23,338 bases of DNA, from positions 1 through 23,338 of the forward strand of contig SFJM01000029.1 in NCBI GenBank assembly GCA_004555915.1, written 5' to 3'. Below the pieces are notes generated by a model. That model had not been told where the DNA came from, ran no database searches, and saw nothing but the letters and a program-made list of their open reading frames with translations. Both the position numbers and the translations under genes were made by a program. Below, piece by piece: positions 13,210 through 20,729 of the stretch (positions are counted from its first letter, which is position 1; each line of letters begins with the position of its first letter). Origin of the DNA: Clostridiales bacterium (GTDB lineage Bacteria; Bacillota; Clostridia; Oscillospirales; Butyricicoccaceae).

Positions 13210-13875
13210 TTACAGCTTTTCCGCCCATTCCTTCTGCTTGAAGCCGACGAGCACAAAGTCATCACCGACGACAATCGGGCGCTTGACCAGCATGCCGTCA
13301 GAAGCCAGCAGGGCAAACTGCTCCTCTTCGCTCATATCCGGCAGCTTTTTGGACAGCTCCATGGAACGGTACAGCTGGCCACTGGTGTTGAAAAAACGCT
13401 TTAACGGCAGGCCGCTTTTCTGATGCCATTCCCGCAGCTCGTCAGCTGTGGGATTTTCTTCTTTGATATGGCGGGTTTCATAGGGAATGTTCAGGCTGTC
13501 CAGAAAGACAGCTGCTTTTTTGCAGGTGGAACATTTGGGATAGCAGACAAATAACATAGGGATCATCCTTCCATCGGGTTGTGTATAAATACGGCGATAT
13601 TGTGAAAACACCGGCTGCTCCGGCAACAGTCCGCCGGCAGCCAGCTGTTCCTTTTCCGGCTTGGTCAGATGCTTGAGCTGATACTCCAGGCGGGAGGCTG
13701 TGGAACGGTCAAAGGTCCTCCATACAGCCTCCATGCGTACCGGCTGGCGGGAAGCGGTATATTTTGCGCCGCCGGTCCGGATCCCCGCATGCTGGGCGAA
13801 ACGCCGGGCGGGATCTGTGGTAATACCGGCATATAATGAGCCGTCTGCACAGCGTAATAAATAGGTATAGTACAT
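13210..13875 (-). CDS. GIY-YIG nuclease domain fused to an ArsC/Spx-like domain
   Basis: The 221-residue frame joins two normally separate proteins. Residues 1-83 are a UPF0213-type GIY-YIG domain: YYTYLLRCADGSLYAGITTD with RRFAQH, GGAKYT and the glutamate in SRLEYQLKHLTK. Residues 107-221 are a thioredoxin-fold ArsC/Spx/YffB-like domain with CSTC (115-118, CYPKCSTCKKAAVFLDSLNI) and a later VKRPIVVGDDFVLVGF. ATG 13873-13875 follows AAAGGAG; a longer frame to 13956 lacks a site. A second start is plausible: ATG 13557 (residue 107) has GGAAGG at 13567-13572, so the ArsC-like part may also be made alone. UPF0213 activity is unknown; the C-terminal family includes arsenate reductases and redox regulators. 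Confidence 0.85.
   Translation of the reverse strand: MYYTYLLRCADGSLYAGITTDPARRFAQHAGIRTGGAKYTASRQPVRMEAVWRTFDRSTASRLEYQLKHLTKPEKEQLAAGGLLPEQPVFSQYRRIYTQPDGRMIPMLFVCYPKCSTCKKAAVFLDSLNIPYETRHIKEENPTADELREWHQKSGLPLKRFFNTSGQLYRSMELSKKLPDMSEEEQFALLASDGMLVKRPIVVGDDFVLVGFKQKEWAEKL
13567..13572 (-). promoter_or_regulatory. Internal ribosome binding site in the GIY-YIG/ArsC-like ORF
   Basis: GGAAGG on the minus strand lies 9 bases before the in-frame ATG 13555-13557, which starts exactly at the ArsC-like domain (MLFVCYPKC). It suggests that a separate gene once started here or that two products are made. Confidence 0.5.
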
Positions 13876-14348
13876 GGACCGCTCCTTTGCGAAATGACTG
13901 TATCCAGTATACCACAGATGAAGCGGAAAAAACAGCGGATACAGATTTCCTGCCATAAAACAATTGCTTTTCTGTATGCGTGGGAGGAATACGGTGAGGG
14001 TTTTAACGGTTTGACGATATTGTACAATTTTGTGACGCTAAAGTGAAAGACTGGCATGCGGGATTGTGGTATACTTTCGTCAAAGAAAACAGAGAGCAAA
14101 CAACGCATTGTTGTATCTTCCTGCAAAGCTGTCAAAAAAAGAACAAAAATCCGGATTTGTACAGAGCATCTGCAGAGATGAAAGATGTTTGACGTAAATG
14201 TATAGACATCTTGTATTTTATCAATAAATTTTGACGAAAAGAACAAAGAAAAAACGGTTTTAATCGAAATAAAAACCATGTGCAGGATAACTGTCATAAA
14301 ATCAGGGAGATATGGGATAAACGCAAAACGAAAAGATACGTGCTATGA

Positions 14349-14386
14349 CAACATGCGTGAAAAAATTCATACCTTCCGGATGTTGT
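14349..14386. promoter_or_regulatory. Inverted repeat upstream of the first sugar-binding gene, possible operator
   Basis: ACAACAT and ATGTTGT form a 7-bp inverted repeat (about 14349-14355 and 14380-14386), with nested TGAA/TTCA, immediately upstream of the extended -10 at 14391. The gene-free stretch 13957-14446 otherwise shows only AT-rich DNA and scattered promoter-like hexamers, for example TTGACG near 14192. Confidence 0.35.
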
Positions 14387-14390
14387 TTTA

Positions 14391-14399
14391 TGGTATAAT
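14391..14399 (+). promoter_or_regulatory. Extended -10 promoter of the first sugar-binding gene
   Basis: TGG directly precedes TATAAT (14394-14399), forming an extended -10. No good -35 is present, which would fit activator dependence. The start codon is about 48 bases downstream. Confidence 0.6.
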
Positions 14400-14446
14400 T
14401 TTATGGATGGATTATATGTGCGAAAAGAGAAAGTGAGGAACTGAAA

Positions 14447-15493
14447 ATGGAAATGAAGAAAACATTTGCTGTGCTGATGGCTGGCATCATGTGTACAGGT
14501 CTGATGGCGGGCTGTGGTTCCGGCAATACGGCGGGACAGACAGAAGGCTCTGCAACAACCGGTATCGCGGAATCCAAGGGCTATGAAGGCACGATGACCT
14601 TTGTCATTTCTCATAAGGATGAATATCTGGGTGCACTGGATCAGGGTGTGAAGTCCGCAGCAAGCGCAAAGGGCATTGAGCTCAAGTCTGTGGATTGTGC
14701 AGATGACATGGACAAGCAGATTGAATATGTCCGGGCAGCTGAGGCGGATGGCGAAAATGTTGTCATGGTGGTTCTGGCAGATGATACCCGTGCGGATGAA
14801 ATCATTGAGGCAGCCGGTGACATGAAGGTGGTCTTTGTCAACCGTATTCCCCAGGACACCTCCCTGCTGGATGCAGATCATGTCTATGTAGGCTCCAATG
14901 AGGATACCTCAGGTAAAATGCAGGGTGAAATGCTGGCAGAACAACTGAAGGCAGAAGGCAAAAATGAAATCAATTATATTCTGCTCAAGGGCACCGAGGG
15001 TCTGGTGCATACACAGAAGCGCAGTGAAGGGGTTCTGACCGCGCTGAAGAATGCGGGCATCACCACCAATGTGGTTACCAATCCGGTGGATTGCGGCTAT
15101 GACCGCAGTAAGGCAATGGAGCAGGTAAGCGTTATGATTGCAGATGGCATTGACATGTCCAAGGTGGATGTCATCCTGTCCAACAATGACGCAATGGCTC
15201 TGGGTGCGCTGGAAGCACTGAAGCAGAACAATGTGGATGCCGCAAACATCAAGGTTGTGGGCATCGACGGCACCAATGCCGGCCTGAAGGCAATCAGTGA
15301 TGGAGATATGGCAGCAACCGTGTACCAGAATGCAGCGGGGCAGGCATCCTGCGGCGTGCAGGCGGCCATTAACATTGCAACCGGTGCAGAGCTGACGGCT
15401 GACATGAAGTATAAGACGGCACAGGATAATGACAGCATTGTCTGGGTACCGTTTGAGGAAATTACCGCGGATAACGTGGCATCGTATTACTGA
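14447..15493 (+). CDS. MglB-like sugar-binding lipoprotein, copy 1
   Basis: The 348-residue lipoprotein has a signal peptide ending in lipobox LMAGC (Cys23), a short linker, and a periplasmic-binding-protein type 1 fold of the galactose/ribose class. Motifs align with MglB: VVFVNRIP (MglB FFNKEP), YVGSNEDTSGKMQGE, LSNNDAMALGALEAL, VVGIDGTNAG, and a C-terminal WVPFEEITADN. The conserved N, N, D and R ligand positions remain, but the H152/D154 pair of MglB (GHPD) is replaced (GLVHT), so the ligand may differ. It would deliver a sugar to an ABC importer or signal to a membrane sensor, yet neither is adjacent. ATG 14447 follows AGTGAGGA; tandem TGA stops end it, then a strong terminator. Confidence 0.9.
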   Translation: MEMKKTFAVLMAGIMCTGLMAGCGSGNTAGQTEGSATTGIAESKGYEGTMTFVISHKDEYLGALDQGVKSAASAKGIELKSVDCADDMDKQIEYVRAAEADGENVVMVVLADDTRADEIIEAAGDMKVVFVNRIPQDTSLLDADHVYVGSNEDTSGKMQGEMLAEQLKAEGKNEINYILLKGTEGLVHTQKRSEGVLTALKNAGITTNVVTNPVDCGYDRSKAMEQVSVMIADGIDMSKVDVILSNNDAMALGALEALKQNNVDAANIKVVGIDGTNAGLKAISDGDMAATVYQNAAGQASCGVQAAINIATGAELTADMKYKTAQDNDSIVWVPFEEITADNVASYY

Positions 15494-15521
15494 TGACACA
15501 CACATTTCTTTCTGAATTTGG

Positions 15522-15555
15522 CAGGCATGTATCTCCGGATACATGCCTGTTTTCC
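15522..15555 (+). terminator. Terminator after sugar-binding copy 1
   Basis: A perfect 12-bp stem CAGGCATGTATC/GATACATGCCTG (15522-15533 with 15538-15549, loop TCCG) is followed by TTTTCC. Confidence 0.9.
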
Positions 15556-15649
15556 TTTGCATGAGAGAAGGAATATAGGTATTGCACATGAACTTTCACA
15601 TATGTTATGCAAAATGTATAAAAAATATGGACAATAAAACAAATGTACA

Positions 15650-15678
15650 TTGCAATTTGAATAATAATGTGCAATAAT
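15650..15678 (+). promoter_or_regulatory. Candidate promoter of sugar-binding copy 2
   Basis: TTGCAA (15650-15655), 17-base spacer, AATAAT (15673-15678). With a terminator upstream, copy 2 is probably transcribed independently of copy 1. Confidence 0.5.
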
Positions 15679-15726
15679 GGAACAAAGTGTGCGGGACAGC
15701 CGCACGGGGAAAGTGAGGAAATATGT

Positions 15727-16758
15727 ATGAAAATGAAAAAAACGTTGGCAATGCTTCTTGCAGGTGCAATGTGCGCAGGCATGATGGCAGGCTGTGGCTC
15801 GACCGGTTCGACCACCAAGGACGCAGATGATGCCGCTGCAAGCAACAAAAGCTTTAACGGCAAGATCTCCTTCATCATTTCCAACAAGGACGAGTTCCAG
15901 AGCGATCTGGATCAGTCCGCCAAGGCTGCTGCAGAAGCGAAGGGCGTGAAGCTGTCATCGGTTGACTGCGCAGCAGATCAGGACAAGGAAAATGAAGCAA
16001 TTCAGGCTGCTGTTGAAAATGGCGCTGATGCGCTGATGGTCATTCTTGCTGACGATACCCGTGCAGCGGATGCGATTGAGGCGGCGGGCGATGTCCCGAT
16101 TGTCTTTGTCAACCGTATCCCGCAGGACACCGACCTGCTGGATGATACCCATATTTATGTCGGCTCGGATGAGCATACCTCCGGCGTGATGCAGGGCGAA
16201 ATGCTGGCAGAAGCGCTGAAGGCAGCAGACAAGAAGGAAATCAATTACCTGATGGTTCAGGGTACCGCAGGACTGATGCATACCACGCTGCGTTCCGAGG
16301 GCGTTCTGACGGCGCTGAAGGATGCGGGAATCACAGCCAATGCAATTACTGAGCCGATTGACTGCGGTTATGACCGCAGCACGGCAATGCAGCAGGTGGA
16401 AGCGCTGATCGCAGGAGGTCTGGATATTTCCAAGCTGGATGTTGTCATTGCCAACAATGACGCAATGGCAGGCGGCGCAGTGGAAGCAATTAAGCAGGCT
16501 GGCGACGGCAAACTGGGCGATATCATGGTAGTCGGTGTCGACGGCACCAATGCGGGCCTTGCAGCTCTCATAAACGGTGAAATGACCGCTACGGTATTCC
16601 AGAACGCAACCGGTCAGGGCTCTGCTTCCGTACAGGCAGCCATCAATCTGGCTTCCGGTGCCAAGGTAAATGAAGGCATCAGCTATGAGATGGAAGACAA
16701 CTGCATCTGGATTCCGTTTGAAAAGATCACCGCGGACAATGTAGGCGATTACTATTAA
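15727..16758 (+). CDS. MglB-like sugar-binding lipoprotein, copy 2
   Basis: This 343-residue paralogue has the same plan: lipobox MMAGC (Cys23), an S/T-, D- and A-rich linker, then the sugar-binding fold (KISFIISNKDEFQSDLDQSA, VFVNRIPQD, YVGSDEHTSGVMQGE, IANNDAMAGGAVEAI, VVGVDGTNAG, WIPFEKITADN). As in copy 1, the MglB GHPD ligand segment reads GLMHT. Overall similarity to copy 1 is high along the whole length, including the conserved DCGYDRS segment, pointing to tandem duplication. ATG 15727 follows GAGGA at 7 bases; the open frame extends upstream to 15667 without a ribosome binding site. It has its own terminator. Confidence 0.9.
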   Translation: MKMKKTLAMLLAGAMCAGMMAGCGSTGSTTKDADDAAASNKSFNGKISFIISNKDEFQSDLDQSAKAAAEAKGVKLSSVDCAADQDKENEAIQAAVENGADALMVILADDTRAADAIEAAGDVPIVFVNRIPQDTDLLDDTHIYVGSDEHTSGVMQGEMLAEALKAADKKEINYLMVQGTAGLMHTTLRSEGVLTALKDAGITANAITEPIDCGYDRSTAMQQVEALIAGGLDISKLDVVIANNDAMAGGAVEAIKQAGDGKLGDIMVVGVDGTNAGLAALINGEMTATVFQNATGQGSASVQAAINLASGAKVNEGISYEMEDNCIWIPFEKITADNVGDYY

Positions 16759-16841
16759 TGCAGGATAAAAATAATGCGAGATAAAGAAACGGCGATGCAA
16801 TGGAAAAAGCGTGTTAAAATCCCGTTTCTTTGACACAATAG

Positions 16842-16873
16842 GAGCGTATCTCTTCGGAGATGCGCTCTTTTTT
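16842..16873 (+). terminator. Terminator after sugar-binding copy 2
   Basis: GAGCGTATCTC/GAGATGCGCTC (16842-16852 with 16857-16867, TTCG loop, one G-T pair) is followed by six T residues. Confidence 0.92.
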
Positions 16874-16893
16874 GCATGTTTTGAAATAAATGG

Positions 16894-16909
16894 AAAATCC
16901 GCGGATTTT
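16894..16909. promoter_or_regulatory. Perfect 16-bp palindrome upstream of sugar-binding copy 3
   Basis: AAAATCCGCGGATTTT is fully self-complementary. It lies between the copy 2 terminator and copy 3. It could be an operator; no regulator is adjacent. Confidence 0.4.
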
Positions 16910-17071
16910 TTGCAAAAGAACGGCGACACAAGATAGTTATACTGTCGAAAAAAGCAGGAAATGTATATTTTAGGGCAGAAAATGCGATTGCAACAAAAAA
17001 ATGCTGTGCCATAATGTAGGGTGTTTAGTATACGCGAACAGAATCATGCTTGGCCGAAAGAGAGGAAGCAA

Positions 17072-18094
17072 ATGAAACTGAGAAAATGGATTGCAGCCCT
17101 GCTGGCGGGTACGATGTGTGCCACGATGCTTGCCGGCTGCGGCGGCTTTACGCCGATTAACGCAGAGAAAGAAGATGAAACCTATCAGGGCGAGATCATG
17201 TTGATTCTGCCGAAAAAGGATGAGTACCTGAGCTATCTGCAGCATGCTGCACAGGCTTCTGCGGAGGCAAGAGGCTGTGAGCTGACGGTTGTGGACTGCA
17301 ATGAGGATCAGGACAAGGAAATTGAATATGTCACCGCGGCAGTCAATGAAGGCGCGCCGGTTATCATCATTGCGCTGGCAGACAACACCCGTGCACAGGA
17401 TGTCATTGATGCGGCAGGGGATGTCCCGGTGGTCTTTGTCAACCGTATTCCGACCGACCAGTCCGTGCTGGATGATACCCATGTGTATATTGGCTCGAAT
17501 GAAGATGAATGCGGCGCATATCAGGGCAAGGCGCTGGTTGACTATCTCCGGGCAGAGGGCAAGAGCAATATCAATTATCTGATGTTCAACGGCAATGAGG
17601 GCCTGGATTCCACGACCAAACGTACCACCGGCGTGCTCAAGGCGCTGAAGGATGCAGGCATTACGGCAACGGCAGCGGCAGAGCCGGTTGACTGCCACTT
17701 TGACCGCAATGAGGCGATGAACGCCATGAACCGCATGCTGGCAGAGGATGTGGATATGGCGAATGTGGATGTCATCATTTCCAACAATGATGCCATGGCA
17801 TGCGGCGCGATTGAGGCACTCAAACAGGCTGAGGTTGATTGCAGTGATATTGTCGTTGTCGGCGTAGACGGCACCAATTCCGGCATTCAGGCGGTTGCCA
17901 ATGGCGAGATGCTGGCAACGGTTTACCAGAACGCAACCGGACAGGCCAGTGCAGCTGTCCAGGCGGCAATGAATTTGGCAAACGGCAAGAGCTTTGCCGA
18001 AGGCATCAGCTTTGACGCGGCTGAGGACAACGCTTCGGTTATCTGGGTTCCGTTTGAGCTGATTACCGCAGACAACGTCAGTGATTACGAATAA
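17072..18094 (+). CDS. MglB-like sugar-binding lipoprotein, copy 3
   Basis: The 340-residue third paralogue starts MKLRKWIAALLAGTMCATML, with lipobox MLAGC (Cys23), and has the same binding fold (IMLILPKKDEYLSYLQHAAQ, VFVNRIPTD, YIGSNEDECGAYQGK, ISNNDAMACGAIEAL, VVGVDGTNSG, WVPFELITADN). It is the most divergent copy: the MglB GHPD segment reads GLDST rather than GLVHT or GLMHT, so its pocket probably differs from copies 1 and 2. ATG 17072 follows AGAGGAAG; the frame open from 17021 lacks a site. No permease, ATPase, kinase or sensor gene lies within this window on either side. Confidence 0.9.
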   Translation: MKLRKWIAALLAGTMCATMLAGCGGFTPINAEKEDETYQGEIMLILPKKDEYLSYLQHAAQASAEARGCELTVVDCNEDQDKEIEYVTAAVNEGAPVIIIALADNTRAQDVIDAAGDVPVVFVNRIPTDQSVLDDTHVYIGSNEDECGAYQGKALVDYLRAEGKSNINYLMFNGNEGLDSTTKRTTGVLKALKDAGITATAAAEPVDCHFDRNEAMNAMNRMLAEDVDMANVDVIISNNDAMACGAIEALKQAEVDCSDIVVVGVDGTNSGIQAVANGEMLATVYQNATGQASAAVQAAMNLANGKSFAEGISFDAAEDNASVIWVPFELITADNVSDYE

Positions 18095-18106
18095 TACGTG
18101 CTTTAT

Positions 18107-18139
18107 GAACCTCGTCCCAATGCGGACGGGGTTCTTTTT
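18107..18139 (+). terminator. Terminator after sugar-binding copy 3
   Basis: GAACCTCGTCC/GGACGGGGTTC (18107-18117 with 18124-18134, one G-T pair) is followed by five T residues. Confidence 0.9.
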
Positions 18140-18861
18140 CATTGTGAAAACCAGCGGTAGAGCAGATCCATCAGCACCATCATGCTGAAAATGACAACGC
18201 CGAACAGCAACAGGTAGCCGGCGGCATTGCCGCCGGCAAGGCGGGACAGGAGCAGCAGCGGGGAACCGTCGGAGGGCAGCTGAAGGAACATGTAATTGGC
18301 ATGAAAGCGCCGGTCAAACCAGTATACCGGCGGTACCACAAGGCAGAGGAACGCCACCGGCTTCCAGATGGCAGACAGCCGCGGGCGGATGGTACCGGCA
18401 GCAGCCTGTAAATGGATGTAAAACACCAGCAGGCCATGGGCGAAAAAGCTGTGCAGGGAGAAAAAACCAAAAAACGGATAACAGGTCCAGTCGGGAAACA
18501 ACAGCGCACACCATGCGCCGGGCAGGCACAGCGTGTACAGGACCTGTCCGAGCCAGTCCGGTTTCCACAGACTGTGGATGGCGCACAGGTACACCGCCAA
18601 GCCGCACAGATGCAGCGGCAGTTCATATCGGTTCAGAGCGCCCGCGGCGGCATAAACCGCGATGCGTGCCAGTTCAGTGAGCAGAATCAGTACGCCCAGC
18701 CGGTGTGTGAAGACTTCCTGGCGGGCATGGGATTGCCTGCGGAACCAGTGGCAGCCGATGATGCAGCACAGCAGGATCAAAGCCAGCGTGCACATATGGG
18801 ACGGCCCGTACAGGGAAAAGCCCACATCCGCGGGCAGATCGGTCAGATACGTGAAAAACAT
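18139..18861 (-). CDS. YwaF/TIGR02206-family integral membrane protein
   Basis: This 240-residue protein has about six to seven hydrophobic helices. Family-like signatures are GFSLYGPSHMCTLALILLC near the start and the central ELPLHLCGLAVYLCAI followed by LPGAWCALLFPDW. They match the TIGR02206 (YwaF) membrane family, whose function is unknown. ATG 18859-18861 follows GAGGT; an upstream in-frame ATG at 18885 adds 8 residues and has a cramped site. It may be the last gene of a minus-strand unit with the small membrane protein and mtnN. Its stop overlaps the T-tract of the plus-strand terminator of copy 3. Confidence 0.85.
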   Translation of the reverse strand: MFFTYLTDLPADVGFSLYGPSHMCTLALILLCCIIGCHWFRRQSHARQEVFTHRLGVLILLTELARIAVYAAAGALNRYELPLHLCGLAVYLCAIHSLWKPDWLGQVLYTLCLPGAWCALLFPDWTCYPFFGFFSLHSFFAHGLLVFYIHLQAAAGTIRPRLSAIWKPVAFLCLVVPPVYWFDRRFHANYMFLQLPSDGSPLLLLSRLAGGNAAGYLLLFGVVIFSMMVLMDLLYRWFSQ

Positions 18862-18927
18862 ACAGTCTGTACCTCTAAAAAACATCCGTCCTGTGAAAAA
18901 AGCAGAACGGATGACGGATGATAGCGT

Positions 18928-19299
18928 TTAATCGGTTTTTTTGTCGTCGGTACCTGCAGCCTTGCTGCGGAACGGCCATGCCTCTTTGCCCAGCTTCTTT
19001 CGGGTACGGCGGTAGACAAAGTAGGTCCAGATGGTGGGGATATTAAAGAGTATCAGACAAATCACTGTGACCAGGGCAACCTGCAGGTAACTGTATTCCT
19101 GCCTGGAAGCATCCTCCAGCATAACGGGCAGAGCGCTGAGTACGGAAAAAGTAGACATGGCAAACAACAGGACGGGCATTGCCAGACCCGCATGTTTTCC
19201 CGGTTTGCTGGCGAACATGCGCTCAAAAAACCACAGCGCAAAGAAAATGACAGCGAGCGTAATGAGAAAACCGATTATTGCGGTGAGTATGTTATTCAA
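18928..19299 (-). CDS. Small membrane protein, TTG start
   Basis: The 123-residue protein has three predicted membrane helices (about 5-25, 40-60 and 73-93) and a basic, then acidic, cytoplasmic tail (RRTRKKLGKEAWPF, ending TDDKKTD). I do not recognise the family. The start is TTG at 19297-19299, supported by a perfect AGGAGG (19308-19313) 8 bases upstream and no alternative ATG before the first helix. It begins 34 bases after mtnN ends on the same strand, with no terminator between, so the two are probably cotranscribed. Confidence 0.75.
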   Translation of the reverse strand: MNNILTAIIGFLITLAVIFFALWFFERMFASKPGKHAGLAMPVLLFAMSTFSVLSALPVMLEDASRQEYSYLQVALVTVICLILFNIPTIWTYFVYRRTRKKLGKEAWPFRSKAAGTDDKKTD

Positions 19300-19333
19300 G
19301 GTGGATACCTCCTGTCAGGGCTGTATGGGATGG

Positions 19334-20020
19334 TTATTCTGCCGCCAGATCCAGCATCTTCAGGATGATGGTGGCAGAGGTGCGGGCAGCTTCGCCGATG
19401 AAATCGTCATAGGTTTCATCCGCATTGTCATCGGCGGCATCCGACATGGTGCGGATAACCAGATACGGCTTTTCATACATAAAGGCAGCATGTCCGATGG
19501 CAGCGCCTTCCATTTCCACGCAGTCCGGCTCATACCGGTCACGGATGGACTGCTTGACCGCTGCGTCATTGACGAATACATCACCGGAGACAATCCTGCC
19601 AAGGCGGTACCGGCCTTCCATTTCCGGAATGGCGGCACAGGCCCGCTCGCACAGGGCGGCCAGCGTTTCATCCGCCGGGAAAAACGCACGCTTCGGATAA
19701 TAATTCAGCATGACGGCATCTTGGTCATGGAAGCCAACCTCACGGCTGATGACGACATCTAAAATATTCAGGCCATGGCCCATGGCACCGGCAATGCCCA
19801 CATTGACAATGCAGTCCGCGCCAAAGCGTTCTACAGCGGCGGCGGCACAGATTGCCGCGTTCACCTTGCCTACGCCGCAGCAGACCAGAATGATATCCTG
19901 CCCATGGACTGTGCCTTCGTAATAGGTTGTACCGAACAGCGGCGTTTCACGGGAAACCGTCATTTCCCTGCGGATCAGATCCACTTCCGCGTCCAGTGCA
20001 CCGAGAATACCCCATTTCAT
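19334..20020 (-). CDS. mtnN: 5'-methylthioadenosine/S-adenosylhomocysteine nucleosidase
   Basis: The 228-residue enzyme cleaves adenine from S-adenosylhomocysteine and methylthioadenosine in the cytoplasm, giving S-ribosylhomocysteine or methylthioribose. Conserved elements are GILGALDAEVDLI with E12, GVGKVNAAI, NVGIAGAM, VEMEGAAIGHAA with E171, and the catalytic D194 in RTMSDAADDNADE. Length is normal. It diverges from luxS, which acts on its product, and the two promoters interlock (20065-20109). The ATG at 20018-20020 follows AAAGGA at a slightly long spacing. Confidence 0.95.
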   Translation of the reverse strand: MKWGILGALDAEVDLIRREMTVSRETPLFGTTYYEGTVHGQDIILVCCGVGKVNAAICAAAAVERFGADCIVNVGIAGAMGHGLNILDVVISREVGFHDQDAVMLNYYPKRAFFPADETLAALCERACAAIPEMEGRYRLGRIVSGDVFVNDAAVKQSIRDRYEPDCVEMEGAAIGHAAFMYEKPYLVIRTMSDAADDNADETYDDFIGEAARTSATIILKMLDLAAE

Positions 20021-20064
20021 AAGTAAAGCAATCCTTTCTGTTTCATCATGGTTTGATAGTATCT

Positions 20065-20093
20065 ATTATAAAAAGCGGGGTTGCATTCGTCAA
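20065..20093 (-). promoter_or_regulatory. mtnN promoter, interleaved with the luxS promoter
   Basis: On the minus strand TTGACG (20088-20093), 17-base spacer, TATAAT (20065-20070). The luxS -35 lies inside the spacer. Confidence 0.85.
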
Positions 20094-20109
20094 TTCAAAT
20101 TCGTATAAT
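20081..20109 (+). promoter_or_regulatory. luxS promoter, interleaved with the mtnN promoter
   Basis: TTGCAT (20081-20086), 17-base spacer, TATAAT (20104-20109). The mtnN -35 lies inside the spacer, so the two promoters compete for polymerase. Confidence 0.85.
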
Positions 20110-20154
20110 GAATTTCAGAATATCCTGGTTTTTTCAGAGAATGGAGAACGGAAC

Positions 20155-20616
20155 ATGAAACGTATTGCAAGCTTCTGTATCAATCATGATACCCTGACAG
20201 AGGGAATGTATACCTCTCGCGTGGATGGGGATGTGATTACCTATGATATCCGTATGGTCAGGCCGAACCATGGCATCTATCTGGATCCGCCGGCAGCACA
20301 TACCTTTGAGCACCTGTTTGCCACTTATGTGCGCAACACCCCGTACAGCGATGAAATTGTCTATGTAGGCCCCATGGGCTGCCGTACCGGCTTTTATTTC
20401 CTGGTGCGGGACAGCATGACACAGGAAACAGCCATCCGTCTGGTACAGGAAACCATGCAGTTTGTCTGTGACTTTACCGGTACCATTCCGGGCTCCGCCA
20501 AAGAGGAATGCGGCAATTACCTGTCCCATGACCTGGAGGGGGCAAAGCGTATTGCGGAAACCATGCGCGCAGTGCTGGAAAACTGGACACCGGAGCAGCT
20601 GGTTTACCCGGAATAA
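20155..20616 (+). CDS. luxS: S-ribosylhomocysteine lyase, AI-2 synthase
   Basis: The 153-residue enzyme splits S-ribosylhomocysteine into homocysteine and the AI-2 precursor DPD. Metal ligands are all present: H49 and H53 in AAHTFEHLFATY and C119 in EECGNYLSHDL. The catalytic cysteine is C76 in GPMGCRTGFYF. ATG 20155 follows GGAG; the frame open from 20053 would include the promoter. It is divergent from mtnN, which makes its substrate, so the pair forms the methyl-cycle detoxification branch. No AI-2 transporter (lsr) gene is in view. AI-2 signalling therefore cannot be claimed; metabolic recycling alone would explain it. Confidence 0.96.
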   Translation: MKRIASFCINHDTLTEGMYTSRVDGDVITYDIRMVRPNHGIYLDPPAAHTFEHLFATYVRNTPYSDEIVYVGPMGCRTGFYFLVRDSMTQETAIRLVQETMQFVCDFTGTIPGSAKEECGNYLSHDLEGAKRIAETMRAVLENWTPEQLVYPE

Positions 20617-20617
20617 T

Positions 20618-20655
20618 GAAAAAAGGGAGCAGCGCTCTGACAGCTGCTCCCTTTT
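20618..20655. terminator. Bidirectional terminator between luxS and the URO-D-family gene
   Basis: GGGAGCAGC/GCTGCTCCC (20625-20633 with 20643-20651) is flanked by A-runs on the left and TTTT on the right. Both strands therefore end in a T-run: luxS on plus, the URO-D gene on minus. Confidence 0.88.
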
Positions 20656-20667
20656 GCTATGGAGTAT

Positions 20668-20716
20668 GGGGAAAGATGGGGAAAGCAAAAAAATGGGAAA
20701 GATGGGGAGATTGGGG
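20668..20716 (+). repeat. Purine-only stretch with five G-runs, possible G-quadruplex
   Basis: GGGG at 20668, 20678, 20704 and 20713, and GGG at 20695, are separated by mostly A-rich loops of 5-13 bases. The unit GATGGGGA recurs. It lies in the 3' region of two convergent genes, with no ORF supported. Confidence 0.5.
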
Positions 20717-20729
20717 AAAGAAGATTAGG

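Noticed and set aside
16970..18142. 390-codon open frame on the minus strand, and similar ones opposite the other two sugar-binding genes
   Set aside because: Antisense shadows of the three lipoprotein genes; their mutual similarity simply mirrors the paralogy on the plus strand.
20155..20616. luxS as proof of quorum sensing
   Set aside because: LuxS also serves methyl-cycle recycling; with no AI-2 receptor or transporter in view, signalling cannot be inferred.
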